Positions 1 through 13,511 of a stretch of DNA of 64,000 nt are shown here, one piece after another (position 1 is the stretch's first letter; each line of letters opens with the position of its first letter). This stretch comes from Pelecanus crispus. Taxonomy: Eukaryota; Chordata; Aves; Pelecaniformes; Pelecanidae. The stretch lies in the NCBI RefSeq assembly GCF_030463565.1, contig NC_134646.1, positions 61,273,710 to 61,337,709 on the forward strand, given 5' to 3'. The notes below the pieces were generated by a model. It saw only the letters and a list, made by a program, of their open reading frames with translations. It made no database searches and was not told the origin of the DNA. The position numbers and the translations under genes were made by a program.

Positions 1-3000
1 ACAGCTTATTTCCTGGCATTAAACAGTCACATTTCTTTTGACAGAAGCAACATGTTGAAGTGCAGCTGGTTCAGCCTTCACTGGACAAAGGAGTCAGACA
101 GCATTACCATGGGATTTCTATCTGCAAAATCTTGATGGAAAAAATACCCCAAATACACTGCTACTATGTCTACTCAACTGGCTGGCTCACAGAATCAACA
201 AATGAAGCCTGTTTTTCAAAAGATTTCTATGCTCTGTCTCCTTTTCCCACTCCATCTACCACCACAAGTCTAACTCTTCTCCTTTCCCCTCAATTCCTTA
301 AGGCATTGCCTCACTAGGCAAGAGACAGCAATTAACGTGACTAACGGGAAGCTGTGCTGTGCCGCCAGCTTTGCAGCAGATGACTTCTGCCCTTTTTCAG
401 TGAAGGCAATAAGCTGGGTTTCTCTCCATTAACTAGCTGCCATTTGCAAGGAGTGACGTTATCTTCGAGATTTCTGCGTACCCTCACATTAAGATGAAAA
501 TGGCCCATGGGTTTTAAAGCTACCAGGGAAATGGCAGAGGTGATGCAGAACATAAGCGCATAAACTTGGTCCCTTTAGGAAGCCAAACTAAAAGCAAATG
601 CTCTATCTACTCTACTGAAAATTTGCAGGCAGCACTATACACCAACCTACATGGCTTTCATAGATACACTGAAAACGGTGCAAAATGGGAACTGGAGCAA
701 GAATAACCTGTGCACAGAAATGGCTTAAATTCTGTTTTACATATGTTTCTCTAACACAAACTGGGTGTACATGAAAGCATTAGAAGTAGTAAACACTGGT
801 AAAACTGCAGAGATGGGAAAAAAATAGATGTTTTTCTCCTCACTACTATGTTTCCAGTGAACTCCACTTTGTTTCTCAGGAAATGAAGTAACTGACATAA
901 ACATTTGAAATCTGAATGCATGCATAAAGAATATCACCTTTATAAATGACATCTAAATAAACAGAAAATCAACAAACCAATATAGACATCTCAACGTATA
1001 CAGATATTTTAAAAAATCATGACATTTCAAAGAAGAAAAATAGTAAAAATATTAGTTTTATTCACACCTCCAAAAGGTTCAAAATAATAATAGAGGATTA
1101 GAGGTAAGTGATGGAAACAATTAAGTACATGCAGGAAAATGGGTGCAGCTGCCTTGTGTTTAGAGAGGACAATCAGAGGAAGAAAAATAATGCATAGTAC
1201 CTCTGACTATAAATTACATGCTCCTGTTTACATTCTTGTAATGCAAACCCAAGAATAATGTCAATGAAATCAAAAGCCAGTGTTTGACTGATCAAAGCAG
1301 AACTCTTCAATCAGAAATGAAGTATATTGAATTTAGTGAATCACCAATAAGCTCTAAGTTTCACTACTGCTCAAAACCAGTGAAGGCATTTATTCCCTTA
1401 CTAGAGCAGACAAATCTCCATTAGCTGGACTTCCTAACTAAGAAGAGATAGGACACTGCATTTGCTATACTGCATAACAAACCCATGATCTCAAGGTATT
1501 TTTTTGGTAATAATATAATTAGAAGATCTGTTGCAATTTTAAGTCATCTTTAGGCTAGGGTAGTCAATCGTTTAGGTCACACATACTAGAGGAGATAGAG
1601 TGTTTCCCCTTGGACAAATTAGGATACATACTAAGATCTTTTGCATTTTGAAACAAATCTTAATTTTGCAACTTTCTTGCTGCATTAAGATGGCTTCCTG
1701 CATTGCAGTTTTTACATACAATCAATATAATTTAAAAAATATTTTTTCAACAATTTGATTGTTTACACTACTGTCTTCAAGCTAGCTGACATTTTATTGC
1801 AGAAACCAAAACACAACTTACTAAAATAGTAATACACCAGCTTTTATGCCAGCTTCCATGATTTTATACTATACTTTGTAAAGACTAAAATATTTCCTTC
1901 TTCAAAGTCAGTGAGACAAAAACCTCAGCTGCAGAGAATGGACTTTTAGCAGTGTATCATAATTCAAGATAAGAAAAAAATAATGGAAAGAGAACAAAAG
2001 TGAAGTGGAGAGACTGAAGAGCACAGTAAAGCTATACATGCACGTGAACTCGAGGGCTAGTGATCTACTCTATGCTAAAAAGAATTATAGCCATAGCCAG
2101 AACTACAATCTTGTAATCACAAGGTTCAAGCAAACACATATATATCTGCATTAACCTTAATCTAACTGGCATGAATAACAACAGACACGAGAAGCTGGAG
2201 CAGACTCCAGTGTTACCTACGCTAGCCCAAAGACATGTATACACAGCCTGCTAAGCCAATACTACTGCATCTTTACTTGTATCTAATTTTACTAAGAAAT
2301 AATATAGGCATGTTTCATTGCAGCTAGACCTTTGATTGTAGCACTGATGTTTCCTGTCTTACTTCAGAGAGATGTCTTGGATTTAGTGCAATGAATTTGT
2401 ATACCCACACAAACGTCACCAGTAACATGCACTGTCTGGAAAACAACTACTTAGACTACCTCATGATACACCTACGTTGCAGTGTGATCCAGAAGTGCAG
2501 TAGCACAAAAACATGCCTGACTGAGCTTTAAGATAGCCAGAGCATGTGACAATGACTGCAAAAATATGATTGTCTTGCATGAAAGCCCATTCCATCCAAA
2601 TAAACTGCTGGAATCCCCTGTGGCTTTGCGAAGTCCATGCTGAAGCCTCTTGTTCCCTTATCTTCATTGTAACATCTACTGTTCACGCTTACTAGATTAA
2701 GTCTGCCTCATATATGCTATATAATTGTGCTGCACTAACTCTTTTCAAATGCGCATAGACATAACCCAAGTGAATATGTAGCAGGCACAGAGGAAACTCA
2801 AAGAATTTTGGCAGTAGCATGGAAGAAATGAGAAGGCTAGAGATTCTCCCCTGTAAAACAACTTGTCTTTCAATAACAAAGTTTCTTACTTTTGCCTAAT
2901 TCATGCACATATCTAGCAAAAACCGCTCTTTTTATAGTTTTTCTGTTAATTTCAAGTATCATACTACTATCACGCCACAATTAGGGAATCTATCAACTGT

Positions 3001-6000
3001 CCTTATTTGACAGTTTGCATTATTTTGTGGTAGGAGATACACAGAAATATATAGCACAATTGGGGGTCCTAAAGAACTTACAGCCTCAAAGGTCAGTAAG
3101 ACTGAGGTGAAATAAAAGACTATCAGAGGTTTCTGTACATTGAAAACTGTTGGGGGCGGGCAGACTTAGACTGGAAGTTACAATGTACTAACTACAAGAC
3201 CTTTCATACAGAGCAATACTGCAGAATAGCTACCACCCGGCACATTCAGACCTTGTCTTAAAATCAGCTACACACATCTTACTAAACTGTTCAAGGTTAG
3301 GACACAACTGATGAATTCTGAAATATTGCCTGTATTTAATGTTTAAATATAATTATACATTTTATATCATATTTTAATACACTTCCATACTTAAATCTAC
3401 AGTAAAGTAATTCCAATATTTTAATGCATGCCTGGGTGAAATGAAGCAGATACAATACTCTGCATACTAGGTATGCTCTAGGTATTTTTAACTTGATATC
3501 CATGGTGCCTTCAAGGTCTCTGGACTGCTGCTAAAGCACCCACAAGAAGTTAAGAAAAAGAAATCTATTGCTAATAGGCTTAAATTTCCTATACAAGAGT
3601 CTGCACAGCTGTTGGAAAATTTTAAAAAGTATACAAATCTAAAATTATGACCATCGGGCTCAGGAACGTAGGAGAGTTAACAAACAGCAGCAATAGAGGA
3701 AATCTAGGAGATGAAAACCAGCAGAAGAATTCAAACCTCACTGGCCCTGTAAACAATCATTCAAGCTAATGCTCGTTACAAACAACACATAGTGGTAGGA
3801 TGTGAACAGCATTATAGCCAGCTAGCTCTGATCCCCGAATCCGGATGATCTGTTAGCATCTCAGATACAGCCACCAAGCTCTATACTAATAACAAATGAA
3901 TTCTACAGCAGCTCTCCTCTAAATGAATCACGTAATGATCTAAATCTTTCATAATGACAAAGATCTGATCTAAATGCTTTTCTACCTGTGCTATATGACA
4001 TGGCAAAGAGGAAGGATGATTGGTACACACAAAGCAGTAGAGCTGCTTCTGTCACTTCATGCTCCTAGGGCTCGTAACGGGGCAATAAATTACAGAGGAG
4101 CAAAGTACTAAGGTAACTCCATAGCTTCTACAAAAAGTTTAAAAAAGGGGTTTCTTCACATACACAATGTGTTTCTAACGGAGGTAACAGGGTTTTCATA
4201 TGGGAAAAAAGCCCTTTGAAAACTACATAGATGAAAGTGGTTTTTTTTTTCCTCAAGTCAATAGATAAGAAGCTATATTTTTAGACTAGTAAAAAAGACC
4301 ATTTAATTAAGCTCTTAATATCAGAAAAATTCCAGCTGTTAGGCAGACTTATGTAGTCTGCCCAACAGCTTATACATTCTTAACAAACGGAGTGAACAAA
4401 ACATGGTTTAAGTACAGTCTCCCCATGGGACTAGAGATACAGATAACAATACAAAGCAAGCTCTTACACTAGTTACATATTAAGTTGTACCACCACTGAA
4501 CTCAAAATTTCTCTAAAATATGTTTTAAAGCATGAAAGTAAAACACTAGCAAGAATTACAAGACAATAAAGGAATTACAAATAACTCTAGATGCTATAGA
4601 TGATTAAGCACATAATTAAAAACATACTTCAAATTTACTAAGTTCAAATCCTATGTGCATTTCCTGTGGTATACAACTCCACCTGCAAAAAAAAAAGAAA
4701 ACCCCACCCCAGAAAACCCTCAGTGCTATATAGACTTCTCATATGCCCTAAGTAAGTATCTGCAGTTCTCCAGTTCTACAGAGTAACAAATTAGTTTTGT
4801 CATATGTAAATTCTTCACCTCCAATTAAGAACAAATTTGTTGTAATTTCAATCTACACATTTATCTCTTAAAACTACATGTTTTTTCTACACTGATTGCC
4901 TTGCTATGGTGAGCATATCCTATTTGGGGTAATGCCGTACATAAATATTTCACATCACAAGTAGATGTTGCTGAAATGGAAGGTGATGTTACACCTGTAT
5001 CATATATATTATCCAGTGACATAGGTATTTAAAAATTCATACCTGAATATCATTTAAAATAGGGCCTCTTCAGAGATACGTTATTTATAGCTATATAGTT
5101 GTGGCAGCACGATAAGACTGCTGTTATGAAGCATTCGTATGCAGGATTTCCTTTCCCTGTAATTCTAGTACTTTTGCCATTCAGTGACAAAAGCAAATAC
5201 ACTGTGTTGATGCGTAAGCATTTTTACCCTCCCTCCTTTCCTTGAATCTTTAAAGGTTATATAAACCATAAATAGTTAGTGTTTATATTATGGTCTACTT
5301 TGCCCTTGCACTAAATGAATTCTTCTCCTAGGGAATGCAAAACACTAAAACTGCTATAACTAGATTGATCAGTCTTTAATAGGCTTTATTACGCAGTGTA
5401 CCCTTTTAAATAGCCATGCTTCCTGAAATGCCATATCATTGCAAAGTTATCTTAAAAGTGAGAAAGCAAACATCATAAAATGTACTTGAAATGGTAAGCT
5501 ACCTATTACGCACTATGTGCACTATAAAACAGGAAAAATACTTTTAGTGAAGAATGGCTGACATGCAGTAAAAGGAAATAAAAGAATTAAACTTATACTT
5601 AACAAGAGAGATTATTAAGTTGCCTAATTTACAACAACTGGTAAACACCTTTCATTTAAGAACAAGTTTTACAGTTTCTTCTTTAGTAATGATACATAAG
5701 AGAAGAACACCAAAACATCTTTCTAGACACAATAAAACTATTCTTTCTTTTTAAGCTAGATACACAGTTTAAGACACCTGGACAGATATCTGCAATCACT
5801 TTAAAGCACAAAGTGGTTGGCTTGCAATAGGTGAAATATTTTTTTTCCTTCAAGTTGCATATGCACAAGAACAAACAAAAAAAAAAAAAAAATTCTTTGT
5901 TTTATAGCCTAAGTATTTTTTACAGTTTCATCTCCCTCATTTATAGAAACACATGGAAACATCAGATAAGAGTCACAAGAAGCGTACATTTTCATAGTTT

Positions 6001-6379
6001 TCTAACTGGCACAGGACTAACTCTCAGCATAACTGAACAACCAGTGGCACTTCAATGATTTAGAAAGCATCCTGTAACATTACCATGTAATGGACAGTAC
6101 CTAGGTTCACAACAGCATGTACTTGGTATACTGTTTAAAACACAAGTGACTGCATCCTCATTTGCGCTTTATTTATCCACACTGACTAAAGCTGCCTTTT
6201 AAAAAGGTCCTAGTAAACACACAGAACCCTGATTATAAATAATTTTCTGTTTCTGATGCACAGCAGCTGCTAGGTTTCTGAAGTATTTTAATCTAGAATA
6301 AAGGCTAGCCTATATATGCATGCTATCTGTAAACATGAAATGAAAACACATTTCTCACAATAGGAAAGTAATAATTAAC
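1..6379 (-). other. KLHL5: KLHL5 intron following the first coding exon (partial)
   Basis: AT-rich sequence downstream (minus strand) of the first KLHL5 coding exon, reaching the left edge. I looked on the minus strand for the next expected exon, which begins the linker to the BTB domain (serine-rich, then an MEPCTSDEFF-like segment), and did not see it. This intron therefore probably continues beyond the window. Open frames of 60-85 codons here have no family resemblance and look like chance. The only structure I can support is the hairpin at 4334-4370. Confidence 0.6.
4334..4370 (-). repeat. 16-bp inverted repeat with 5-nt loop
   Basis: The arms at 4334-4349 and 4355-4370 are complementary at 15 of 16 positions, with a 5-nt loop. 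Read on the minus strand (the KLHL5 transcript strand), the one odd pair (41/63) becomes G.U, so the RNA stem would be fully paired. Flanking bases do not extend the stem, so it is shorter than a usual pre-miRNA. The sequence is clear; any function is unknown. Confidence 0.7.
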
Positions 6380-6756
6380 CTGCACGAACTGCTGTCCGAT
6401 TCATTTTCTTCCTCACTTGCTCTATCACCTGTTTCTTGTCTGTCAAGCCAACGTGCACCTCCGCAGTCTTCTGCTGAGAATTCAAATGTCGGGATTTCTG
6501 AGGTGGATGCCATTGGCCAAGCAGGTGAATTCTGGAGATCCTGTTGGCTGGACCTTCTGTAACCAACTGATGTTAAAGGTAGGTTACCTGAATCTAAAAA
6601 CTTTGTGCCAGCAGTTGTTACATTTTGTCCTCTATTCCAGAAGTCTCCCTGGTGGTTTTCAGTTGCGGAGTTAGGGGCTGACGCCTGGTGACCAAACCAC
6701 CTCCATCTGATTTTTAAAATCTGCTTCACGTCAAACTCTTTACGAGAACCAGACAT
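6380..6756 (-). CDS. KLHL5: KLHL5 first coding exon (kelch-like protein 5, N-terminal region)
   Basis: This encodes the N-terminal 125 residues of kelch-like protein 5, a BTB-BACK-Kelch protein; the family typically serves as substrate adaptors of CUL3 ubiquitin ligases. Recognisable blocks in order are MSGSRKEFDVKQILKIRWRW at residues 1-20, then FWNRGQ, GYRRSSQ, SPAWPMASTSEIP, FEFSAEDCGG and the acidic-serine end SEEENESDSSSC. All match the vertebrate KLHL5 N-terminus, which lies before the BTB domain. The exon ends at 6380 with AG|GTTAAT on the minus strand, leaving two bases of a split Arg codon, as expected for KLHL5. The start at 6756 has A at -3. The BTB, BACK and Kelch exons are outside the window to the left, so the gene is partial here. 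The identification is from remembered protein similarity, not a search. Confidence 0.94.
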
Positions 6757-6799
6757 CCTTACTGAAAGCCAGTGATCGTCTAGGCAACAGGGTAAGAAG
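6757..6799 (-). other. KLHL5: KLHL5 exon 2, upstream part (5' UTR or N-terminal extension)
   Basis: On the minus strand an acceptor (pyrimidine-rich stretch then TGTGTGCAG) ends at 6800, so the exon probably begins at 6799. The 43 nt before the MSGS start stay open in frame and encode a CLDDHWLSVR-like stretch. Mammalian long KLHL5 isoforms carry a very similar CLDDH segment just before MSGS. It may therefore be coding in a longer isoform that uses another first exon, and untranslated otherwise. Confidence 0.55.
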
Positions 6800-9700
6800 C
6801 TGCACACATAAAAGAAGATTTGTGCACCCAACCAAGACAAGAGAAACACATGCTCTGCCTGGCTGTGGCAAGCAGATTTTCTACAGAAGGAGGGGAGAAA
6901 GCACTGCATTCACGTAAAAAAAGGCTTCTTTAACGGTCTGTCATTTGAATATAAACAAAAGGCAATAGACGCGAAAAATCCTGAGATAAAGAGAGGAGGT
7001 GAAACAATCACCTCAATCAGTAAAAATGCTAATCAGTTTACCCTAAAAGCTCCAAGGCTGTTTCTGTTGCTCTCCTCTGACCATTAGCTTTCAAAAACAC
7101 CAAACAGTATTCATTAAAGCCCTTTCAAGAGCTGAATACCACCCCCTTTTCTTAAACCACAAATGACAGAGAACGCAATTCCTGTACTGCATCTTAGAAT
7201 CTCTGCTTCTTATTCTGTTAACTCTTGCTACTACAGAGGGGGAAAAAAAGCCCAAAAACCAAAACCACAAAAAGCAAACTGAATTATTCCTGCACTGCTG
7301 AAGAATAAATTTACAGAAAAGACTTAAAACCAATACAAAGATAGCTGATTATGCTGGGGAGAAACTGAACTGTAAATAATTCCTTTTCCCATTACAGGAC
7401 AGGCACTAACTTAAAAAGGACAAGAACAGCCTGGAAGGCTCAGGGGACTGGTACTGGGTTATAGAGCCTTTCATCTTGATGTGCTTTGATTCAAATCTAG
7501 GTCTGCAGTAACTGAAAATGTCTATCTGAAATGAGCTAATGGTTTCCATTCATTTACATGCCACTAAAAGCAAAAGCAAGAAAAAGCTAACTGGTCACTA
7601 TCCAAGACACCAGAAACACCCCCTGCAAAATAGACAACAAAAGATGACTTCTCAAAAGGCTTCTTTCTAATCATATACAATCAGCTGTTCCAGATCAGGT
7701 TAAAAGTACTGAGATGGAACAGTGGAAAAGAGATGCATACTTTTGAGCCAGAATTCCCTCTATATAGGTAATTTATGTAATGTGTTAAAATATCCAACAA
7801 AAGTTTTTATTTGAATGAGGGAAAGAAAGCCAAAAGGACAAAATACACAATGACCAATTTACATTTCCTATAAAAACCAGCCTATTTCCTCTACAACATA
7901 GGGAGCTAGTTAGGTATAAAATGCTGAGACTCATTCCAATCACATGCAAATAGTAATAACAATTTTAGAACAGCAAAGAGGCACTGGATTTTATCAGTCC
8001 TTGATAAACAGATTTATGTTTTCAATCTCCACAGTTCAGTTAGTCTGTTCAACTCTCCAGGATACATATGCAACAAATTCATAAGAAGTGCTTCTTTTCT
8101 ACCTACAGTTTTCATCAAAAGTGAGTGTCACTGTCTCTCAGATGAACATTATGAGGTACAAAATGTGTGATCTTGTAATTAGGATACCTGCAGTGTTCTT
8201 TAAAACAGATTACATGCAGAGTCCATATGAAAACTTAAACAGTGCCCAATTTTACCACCCAAAAAACAAACACTCTGTTTTATACTCATTGCCAGGAGTA
8301 AATCATACTCTTTTCTTGGGAACCACAGTGCTGAAAGGGCTAGTGCTTCAAACACAGTTATTTGTGAAAGTGCTTCTCACAAATGCTAGCAAGCTAGCTC
8401 ATTTCTATAGAAACAGCATTCCAGCTGTTCTCTATAAAGAGATGCTGCATTTTAGAACGTGTACCTTGCCAGCACCCTGGCCTAACAGAAGCTCTATACC
8501 AAGACCTTTGCAGCATGTCCAGAAAACAGTTGAAGATACTTGGAAGGTGAGATGATTAATGGGTAAATATACGAAGTTGTTACCATCTGTGCTGGGGATT
8601 TCATTTAAACACAGACAAACAGGGAAATATTTAAGAAGGATAATGATTTAATATATCAGCATAAAAATTGTACGTGTGTTTAACCAAAATGATACGACAT
8701 GCAGACCCTACTCATACACATAGAGCTAACTGTTAAAAGCTTAACTGCGGTATTCAAACACCATCATTTGTGTAAGTGTGAGTTGGGCGAAACCACAGTA
8801 CAGCTTAAGAAGTAATAACAAAATGGCATCTTTTTATTTATCCTCTCCTTATGTTTTGTGTTGGTGTCAGGTGTTCTTCAAGGGTGGAGAAGCAGGACAA
8901 ACAACTGGTGTATTTGTTAACATTCATCACAGCAGTAGTATTTAATTACCCATTTAACTATGAAAAGTAAGCTTTAAATACCTTTATTTCTGCTGGTATG
9001 GTAAATCCATTATACATAAGGACTGACCTGGATTCTCTTTCTTGTATAACAATCTCATTTAAAATTCAAACTGTCCCAGTACAAGTCTACTAAGACAATG
9101 ACAGATTTGCCGATTTAGTGCTTTTTCAGCACTTTCTCATGACTTACTGGGAAATACAGCCTAATTATTGCTTTTCTTCAGCTGTGAAGCTATGGGCTCA
9201 AACAGAGATTAGAAAACAAAACGTGCCGTAATTTTAAGAGACCAAGCCACAAAATTCTTTTCTATTTTCTTTCATTTTTCTAGATTATATAAACTCCTGC
9301 TCCTCTATACATTCTCCCAAATTACAGTTCTAAGACAGACTGCATAAATATCTAAAATATTTCTCCGTTTCGTATAAATTAGATAAAAGTTTGTATTACA
9401 AATGACAAGATAAGTGCCACTTAATTCTTCAGTTTAAATTGACAACATTGCTCGGAAATAATCGAGGGCCTCTTCTTATTCTGGACAACCTTTATTACTA
9501 TGAATAATATGATAGCTTTCATCAGGTCCCCTGCTGGGAGCTAACAGACTTTTGAGGAGATCTCAAATGATGAACTGTTAGGACTTCCACTTACTAGAAC
9601 CACCCAAACCTCATCTTTGACATCTCATGTGGTGAGTGGTGCTCACAAATTCAAATGCCCACCCCTAGTCTACGCCTCCCATCACACATCTTTCTAACGC

Positions 9701-12700
9701 ACTAATGCATTTCTGAGAAACCCGCTAAAAAGGTAAGCTGAACAGTACCATCTTAGTCAAACACAGAATACACAGACTTTGCAAGGATTCTGAAATATTT
9801 TTTCATTTACTAAGGCAAAAGTTTTTGTTTCATGAGAAAACAAGAGTGCTTATACCCATTTTTTTCTGACCTTTATCACTGCTGCAGCTGAATTTTCTAT
9901 TTTGTGGTGAATCATAACAACATTTTAGTCCTCTTTGGGAACATAATTCTGTTCGCATTAATGAAGTTGTGTAAGCTTACCGTGAAGACAATTTTGATAA
10001 CTCTGATTTTATCAGATTGATATTCCTGAGAGTGGAGCACCTGAACATTTAAGTACTAAGTTCTCTCATATGAGCAGCTCCACAAAGTAATAAATTCCTG
10101 CAGTCAGCAGTGGGGGACAGTTTCCCAGATTCTGCCTTCTGAACAAAAGGAAAGCATTTCAATGCATACCCGTATGTTAAGTCTGCAATTGTGCAAATAG
10201 GTAACACCAAAAACATAACATGACAGCTTTATAAATTGCTCTTTTCAAGATCTTCAGAACAATTTACCTCCACAGAGATATAAAATATAAAAATCTTTTT
10301 TTTTACTAGCCAAAAACTTTACTACACTGACATCCTTCAATATTATATATATGTTTATTCCTACAAGTGTTAAAGAAGATTGTAATCCAGCATAACTAGT
10401 TAAAATTTAGACAAAATTTTTAATCCTAAAATACTTCTACTCTATATTTTGAGGGAAGATACAATGTAAATATTAAGTACATCACTGGGAAATACAGAAA
10501 AATTATTATTTAAATTATCAGGTCTAAGCCCTTTTATTCATTATGACTTTTCCTTTTTCACTAGGAAGTCAGTTAAATTTTCAAATAAACAAATATGTTT
10601 ATGGAATACTTTTTTGAGGTGCTTTTAAGATTTGAATGTCAACACCACTTTTCATGGTAACATTTTTCCTGTCATTGCTATGTTTTGGCTTTAGAAAACT
10701 ATCACCACTCAACTTCAGGTCAACTCAGATATAATAGTTCCAAGGAATTTAGTCTGTCAAATGGATTTAAAATTAAATATAAAATATTTAAATATTTTTA
10801 AATTGAAGATCTAGGGGCTTAGAGGCTCAGCTAGTCCTTAGAAGGTATTAAAGATCCTTTCAAGTGTCAATTAAGAATGAAAATGCCAAAATAATTAGAT
10901 AGTCTTTGTTTTCACTGCAAGACTCATTTCTCCCTTGAAAAAATACTGCTTAACAAAAGCATTAAACATAAAGAGATATATTTTAGACATAACCAGACTC
11001 ATTAAGATGTGATAAAGTAATATATTATTGCCAATGTTTAGCGATCCTAGATATGTAAAGCATAGGAAAGGTTCGCTGACCATAAGACGTTCATCAATTA
11101 ATCAAATACATACTTACAGCATTAAAAGGCATTCAAAATTTAACGCTTTTTAAAAAGGGACTTCTAAACTTTAAAATACTAATTTGAGGCATTAAAATAC
11201 CTGTTCAAAGAAAACTACTATAGACAAACCCCAAACTGCAATTCTGCTTGTAACCATGCTTCTGTTAAAATAAATGTTAAATGTTTTTCTTTTTTCTTCC
11301 CTATTCCTGTGTTCCAGCCCCCAAATTACAGAAATAGCTCTGCAAAGACTTCAGCAAGACAGCTACGTTCATGCTCTGTGATTCTATAAAATAATCACCT
11401 CCTATCCCAAAGGTTTTTATAACTGCAAACATTTCTGGTTCATGGTTATGTGCAAAGTCCCTTACAGTAGTAAGGGCATAGTTCATCCAGGAGAAAAAGA
11501 GGAAAACACCCTACAGTTAGTGACTGGTATGTACTTAAATTCATTGTTCTGACTGGCAGAAAGGAGCCGCAGCCGAATTACTGGCACTACATCGCAACTT
11601 TCTGCCACTTTGCATTGCACATTTCTTTCGAGAGGTGCAAGCCATATATTTAGTAACACTGACTTTAGAGCACTCAGCTTAACAGTAGCATGAAAAGACC
11701 TGTACAGAGCAACAGTCTGGCTTGCTGTTTATTTTATACAGTGGGGTGAGGGGGGGAAAGGGAGAAAGATTTCCATATGTAATAGAAGACTACACTGTCA
11801 GATCCTAGATTTTTGTAGCTCAAGCATCACACTGGTTCACACAGAACAATAGTTGTAATCCCAGACATCACATTTCTTTAACATTAACATTGACTTCTGA
11901 CTTTCCAAGTAATACCCAAGCATTATCAGGAACTGCACCATCTACAAGTAAAACTGTAATGCAGAGCTATTCCTGAGTAAACACCACAGTAAGTCTCCTG
12001 AAGCTTACTCACCCTCAAAAAGCTAGCACTCTGAGTCCATCAGGTCAGCTGTGGTCCTTCAATTAAAACTCATTTATAATACAAAATGGACAACACTGAA
12101 ATGCCAGTCCCCCAAATCACAAAACCAGTTTTCTGTACTGAAAGGCTCAAGTAGCCACAAAAAGACTAAGACAAGGAAAAGGTTCCCAGTTCATACACTC
12201 CAGGAGTACTGGTACCGCCAATTCTAATGAAAACAAGGTAAAGTCACCAATCTAGACAGTAATACTCCACCACAAATCTTCTCCTCTAGAAATGTCACTG
12301 CTAAGGAAGAGTGGTAACAAAAACGCTGTTCTGTAGAAATTTAAAGAAGTCCTGCTAAAATTAAAGCCATTCTTTACAACCAGTTTTGGAAGGTATTGCC
12401 TAATAAAGCTCCAAAAGGCCGTATACCACAGACTGAAGGATTGCAGCAAATCTAAACAAAATAACATGAAGATAGTTTCCTTTTATCAAGATAATATCAA
12501 CACAGCCAAGGTCACATGGGGGTCTCTGTAGGCACATTTGCAGGCAAATTGAAGATGGTATTTCCACATTTTTCCAAGACAGCAACAGCTTTATTTCCCC
12601 ACGAGGCATTCAGTTTTTCTCAAAAACCCACAGAAAAATGGGTAAAGAACAACACTACCAACATTATCAACAGCAGAGTAGATGCTTGATTATTAAAAAA

Positions 12701-13130
12701 TTACAGGTACTCACAGTTCTACATTAGGCCCCATACAGAAAACTACCAGATTACGACACAGTAAAAGAACAGTAAAGTAGTAGATTTGTAAGTGATTAGG
12801 TAATACAAGATAGCACTCCATGCCAGACTACACAAATTTCTAAGAGAAATACATAGAGGTCTGTGGGCAAAAAGTTTACACTGTACTTAAATGTCAAGCT
12901 ATGCAATGCCACAGCTACTGAAGCAAAGTATTTCAAGATAGAGACTTAAGCATTCTAAATGAATGATTTAACACCAAAAGACACCTCAAGAGACTCATTA
13001 TTTCTCCATCAATGAGGACCTCTGTTTAATTAGCAGCTTCAGTTAACACTCCCTACCCCCCAGTTGAGACTTTCAGCTGCATAAGGGATAATATATGAGA
13101 ATATCATATTTTATTACATATTTATAAAAC
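6800..13130 (-). other. KLHL5: KLHL5 large 5' intron, part 1: no gene seen
   Basis: Intronic, AT-rich sequence between the presumed CpG-island first exon and the coding exon. It contains a 155-codon plus-strand open frame (8088-8555) with no recognisable domain and no resemblance to a known family, which I treat as chance. No repeats, RNA genes or exons were recognised. Confidence 0.55.
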
Positions 13131-13245
13131 AAATGGTGTGACCTCATCTGGAATGCCTTGTGTGCAATTGATCACTGCAGCTCAAAAACAGTGTTGCAGA
13201 ATACAGGTTTCACAGAAAGGCAACACAAATGATCAAAGTATAAAA
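13131..13245 (+). mobile_element. Degenerate old CR1 LINE remnant
   Basis: The stretch reads like a decayed copy of the conserved CR1 ORF2 segment found better preserved at about 13.95 kb and 20.52 kb. It shows 'gacctcatctggaat', a 'tgtgtgcaatt' block, then 'aaaggcaacacaaatgatca', in the same order and with similar spacing. Several indels and no open frame indicate an older insertion than its two neighbours. Confidence 0.55.
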
Positions 13246-13274
13246 CTAACCATCATCACACTAAAAGGCAGAAT

Positions 13275-13337
13275 GCTTATAAGAATCATATCAGTGTTTA
13301 TAAGTATCAAATTAATGTTTATGAGAACCATATTAAT
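13275..13337 (+). repeat. Three imperfect 21-bp tandem copies
   Basis: Units start at 13275, 13296 and 13317 and share a ttat(a/g)ag-a-tca-at(t/c)a-t pattern. They lie between the old CR1 remnant and the next CR1 copy. This is a small minisatellite-like block with no obvious function. Confidence 0.6.
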
Positions 13338-13511
13338 GTCTCATTAATATGAAAACCAGAACTTTTATTTAGTTTTAAGAATTAATGTTACATCTACACA
13401 AGACACACACTTACAACATTCTAGCAACCCAATTGTGTGTAACATCATGGATGTCAAACAGAACTTCTCATAAAAATCCTTGCAATATAAAGAATTCTAC
13501 CATTGTATGCC

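Noticed and set aside
1-6379. Search for the next KLHL5 exon (BTB domain start)
   Set aside because: No minus-strand segment resembling MEPCTSDEFFQAL or the BTB core was seen, so it is assumed to lie outside the window.
6375-6566. 63-codon minus-strand frame overlapping the KLHL5 exon
   Set aside because: Alternative frame of the same exon; the KLHL5 frame matches the known protein.
8088-8555. 155-codon plus-strand open frame
   Set aside because: No recognisable motif, antisense within the KLHL5 intron, and no promoter or splice pattern; a chance frame.
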